Below are positions 5,185-5,936 of a stretch of 5,936 nucleotides of DNA, one piece after another. The position numbers and the translations under genes are program-made. How positions within the stretch are numbered: position 1 is the first letter of the stretch; each line of letters starts with the position of its first letter. The notes below the pieces were generated by a model. The model did no database searches. It was given only the letters and a program-made list of their open reading frames with translations, and was not told the origin of the DNA. Source of the stretch: Deltaproteobacteria bacterium. GTDB taxonomy: Bacteria > Desulfobacterota > Desulfuromonadia > Desulfuromonadales > JAAYDE01. The stretch is from positions 1-5,936 of the forward strand of contig JAFPZV010000133.1 of the NCBI GenBank assembly GCA_017417085.1, in the 5' to 3' direction.

Positions 5185-5936
5185 TCAGGCCAGATGCCGG
5201 GTTCCCCATTCTTTCCCCAGCGACAGAATAGCACGGTTGACGTCCAGCAACTTGGGCCGGGCGCCAAAACTTTCCATCAAACCGCCATCCAAGGCCGCAT
5301 CCGAAAGTCCCAGATCGCCGCACGCGGCCAATACGCCCAGCATCGCGGTATTGAGCGCCTTGGGCGATCCGGCTTCGCGCGCCATCCGCTGCGCGGGCGC
5401 AAACACCATTCTGACATGAGCGGGAGCCTCAAAGGCGCCGACGCTTTCATCCACCAGCACCAGGCCGCCTTCGCGCACATCACCGATAAAACGTTCCAGC
5501 GAAGGACGGTTGAAGGCTACCAGCACGTCAATCTGCTCGATGACCGGCGAACCGATGCGGTTGTCCGCCAAAATGACCGCGCAGTTGGAGGTGCCGCCGC
5601 GCTGCTCCGGCCCATAGGAGGGATACCAGGAAACATGACGGCCGGCGGCAACTCCGGCGCGCGCCACAATCAAACCAAAGCTCAGCACTCCCTGTCCGCC
5701 AAAACCGGCGATCTTCAGACGCACCGCGTTCCTGCCTGCAACATCGGCCACGGAGGGGGCAGCCGTGTTTTTCGCCCGCAAATCAAAGATTCGATCGAGT
5801 TCCTCTTTGGCGTACACGCTTTGGGCACGGGCAATCGGTGTGGCAGCTTCGCTCCGATCGCGGAAATTGCCCAGCGGAAACTCCTTTTCCATCTGTTCGT
5901 TGACAAAGGCGGCGTTTTCCGTTGCGGACATCTTCA
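5185..5936 (-). CDS. 2-oxoacid:ferredoxin oxidoreductase gamma domain, with beta-like N-terminal tail; open at window edge
   Basis: Gamma domain of a KOR/VOR-type enzyme that oxidatively decarboxylates a 2-oxoacid to acyl-CoA and reduces ferredoxin. From the ATG at 5931, 248 residues are visible. The gamma domain starts near residue 70 with VRLKIAGFGGQGVLS and contains the hallmark SYGPEQRGGTSN (105-116) and RIGSPVI. Family gamma subunits are usually about 180 residues, so roughly 69 N-terminal residues are extra. Their first part (MEKEFPLGNFRDR, 14-26) resembles the C-terminal tail of beta subunits, which often ends in a YPLGxF-like motif. The codon before the ATG is AAG and no stop is visible upstream, so the frame may continue into a fused beta domain. 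An internal GTG at 5724 with AGGA upstream would give a normal 179-residue gamma subunit. Which 2-oxoacid is used cannot be told without the alpha and beta subunits. Confidence 0.88.
   Translation of the reverse strand, partial: KMSATENAAFVNEQMEKEFPLGNFRDRSEAATPIARAQSVYAKEELDRIFDLRAKNTAAPSVADVAGRNAVRLKIAGFGGQGVLSFGLIVARAGVAAGRHVSWYPSYGPEQRGGTSNCAVILADNRIGSPVIEQIDVLVAFNRPSLERFIGDVREGGLVLVDESVGAFEAPAHVRMVFAPAQRMAREAGSPKALNTAMLGVLAACGDLGLSDAALDGGLMESFGARPKLLDVNRAILSLGKEWGTRHLA

Overview
The window suggests a strictly or facultatively anaerobic bacterium of mid-to-high GC content. It carries a ferredoxin-dependent 2-oxoacid oxidoreductase subunit, a phenylacetate-CoA ligase of the type often found beside such enzymes, a two-iron superoxide reductase (desulfoferrodoxin) and an Mrp/NBP35-type Fe-S carrier. 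Shine-Dalgarno sequences are clear on most genes. The phylum cannot be fixed from the sequence alone; anaerobic Desulfobacterota, Bacteroidota/PVC-type bacteria and others remain possible.

Layout. Bases 1-1197 (minus) hold a phenylacetate-CoA ligase whose C-terminus runs off the left edge. A 183-base gap (1198-1380) separates it from an AI-2E/PerM-type membrane permease (1381-2670, minus). Bases 2671-2909 form a divergent intergenic region with candidate promoters in both directions and a strong stem-loop in the rightward leader. Next comes a two-gene rightward unit: desulfoferrodoxin (2910-3290) and, 13 bases on, an MBL-fold metal-dependent hydrolase of the COG1237 type (3304-4134). A 12-bp hairpin at 4149-4178 lies between this unit and the convergent minus-strand Mrp/NBP35 ATPase (4209-5096). 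Upstream of that, on the same strand, is the gamma domain of a 2-oxoacid:ferredoxin oxidoreductase (5185 to the right edge).

How the genes fit together. The oxidoreductase makes acyl-CoA and reduced ferredoxin from 2-oxoacids, the ligase activates aryl acids to CoA thioesters, and Mrp is expected to help supply Fe-S clusters. Superoxide reductase protects such oxygen-sensitive Fe-S enzymes by reducing superoxide without making oxygen. The hydrolase and the permease have no established substrate here.

No clearly new multi-gene system is visible. The points most worth a second look are the N-terminal extension of the gamma subunit, which looks like the tail of a beta subunit and suggests a beta-gamma fusion; the tight pairing of superoxide reductase with an MBL hydrolase; the structured leader of the superoxide reductase; and a perfect 15-base palindrome upstream of mrp.
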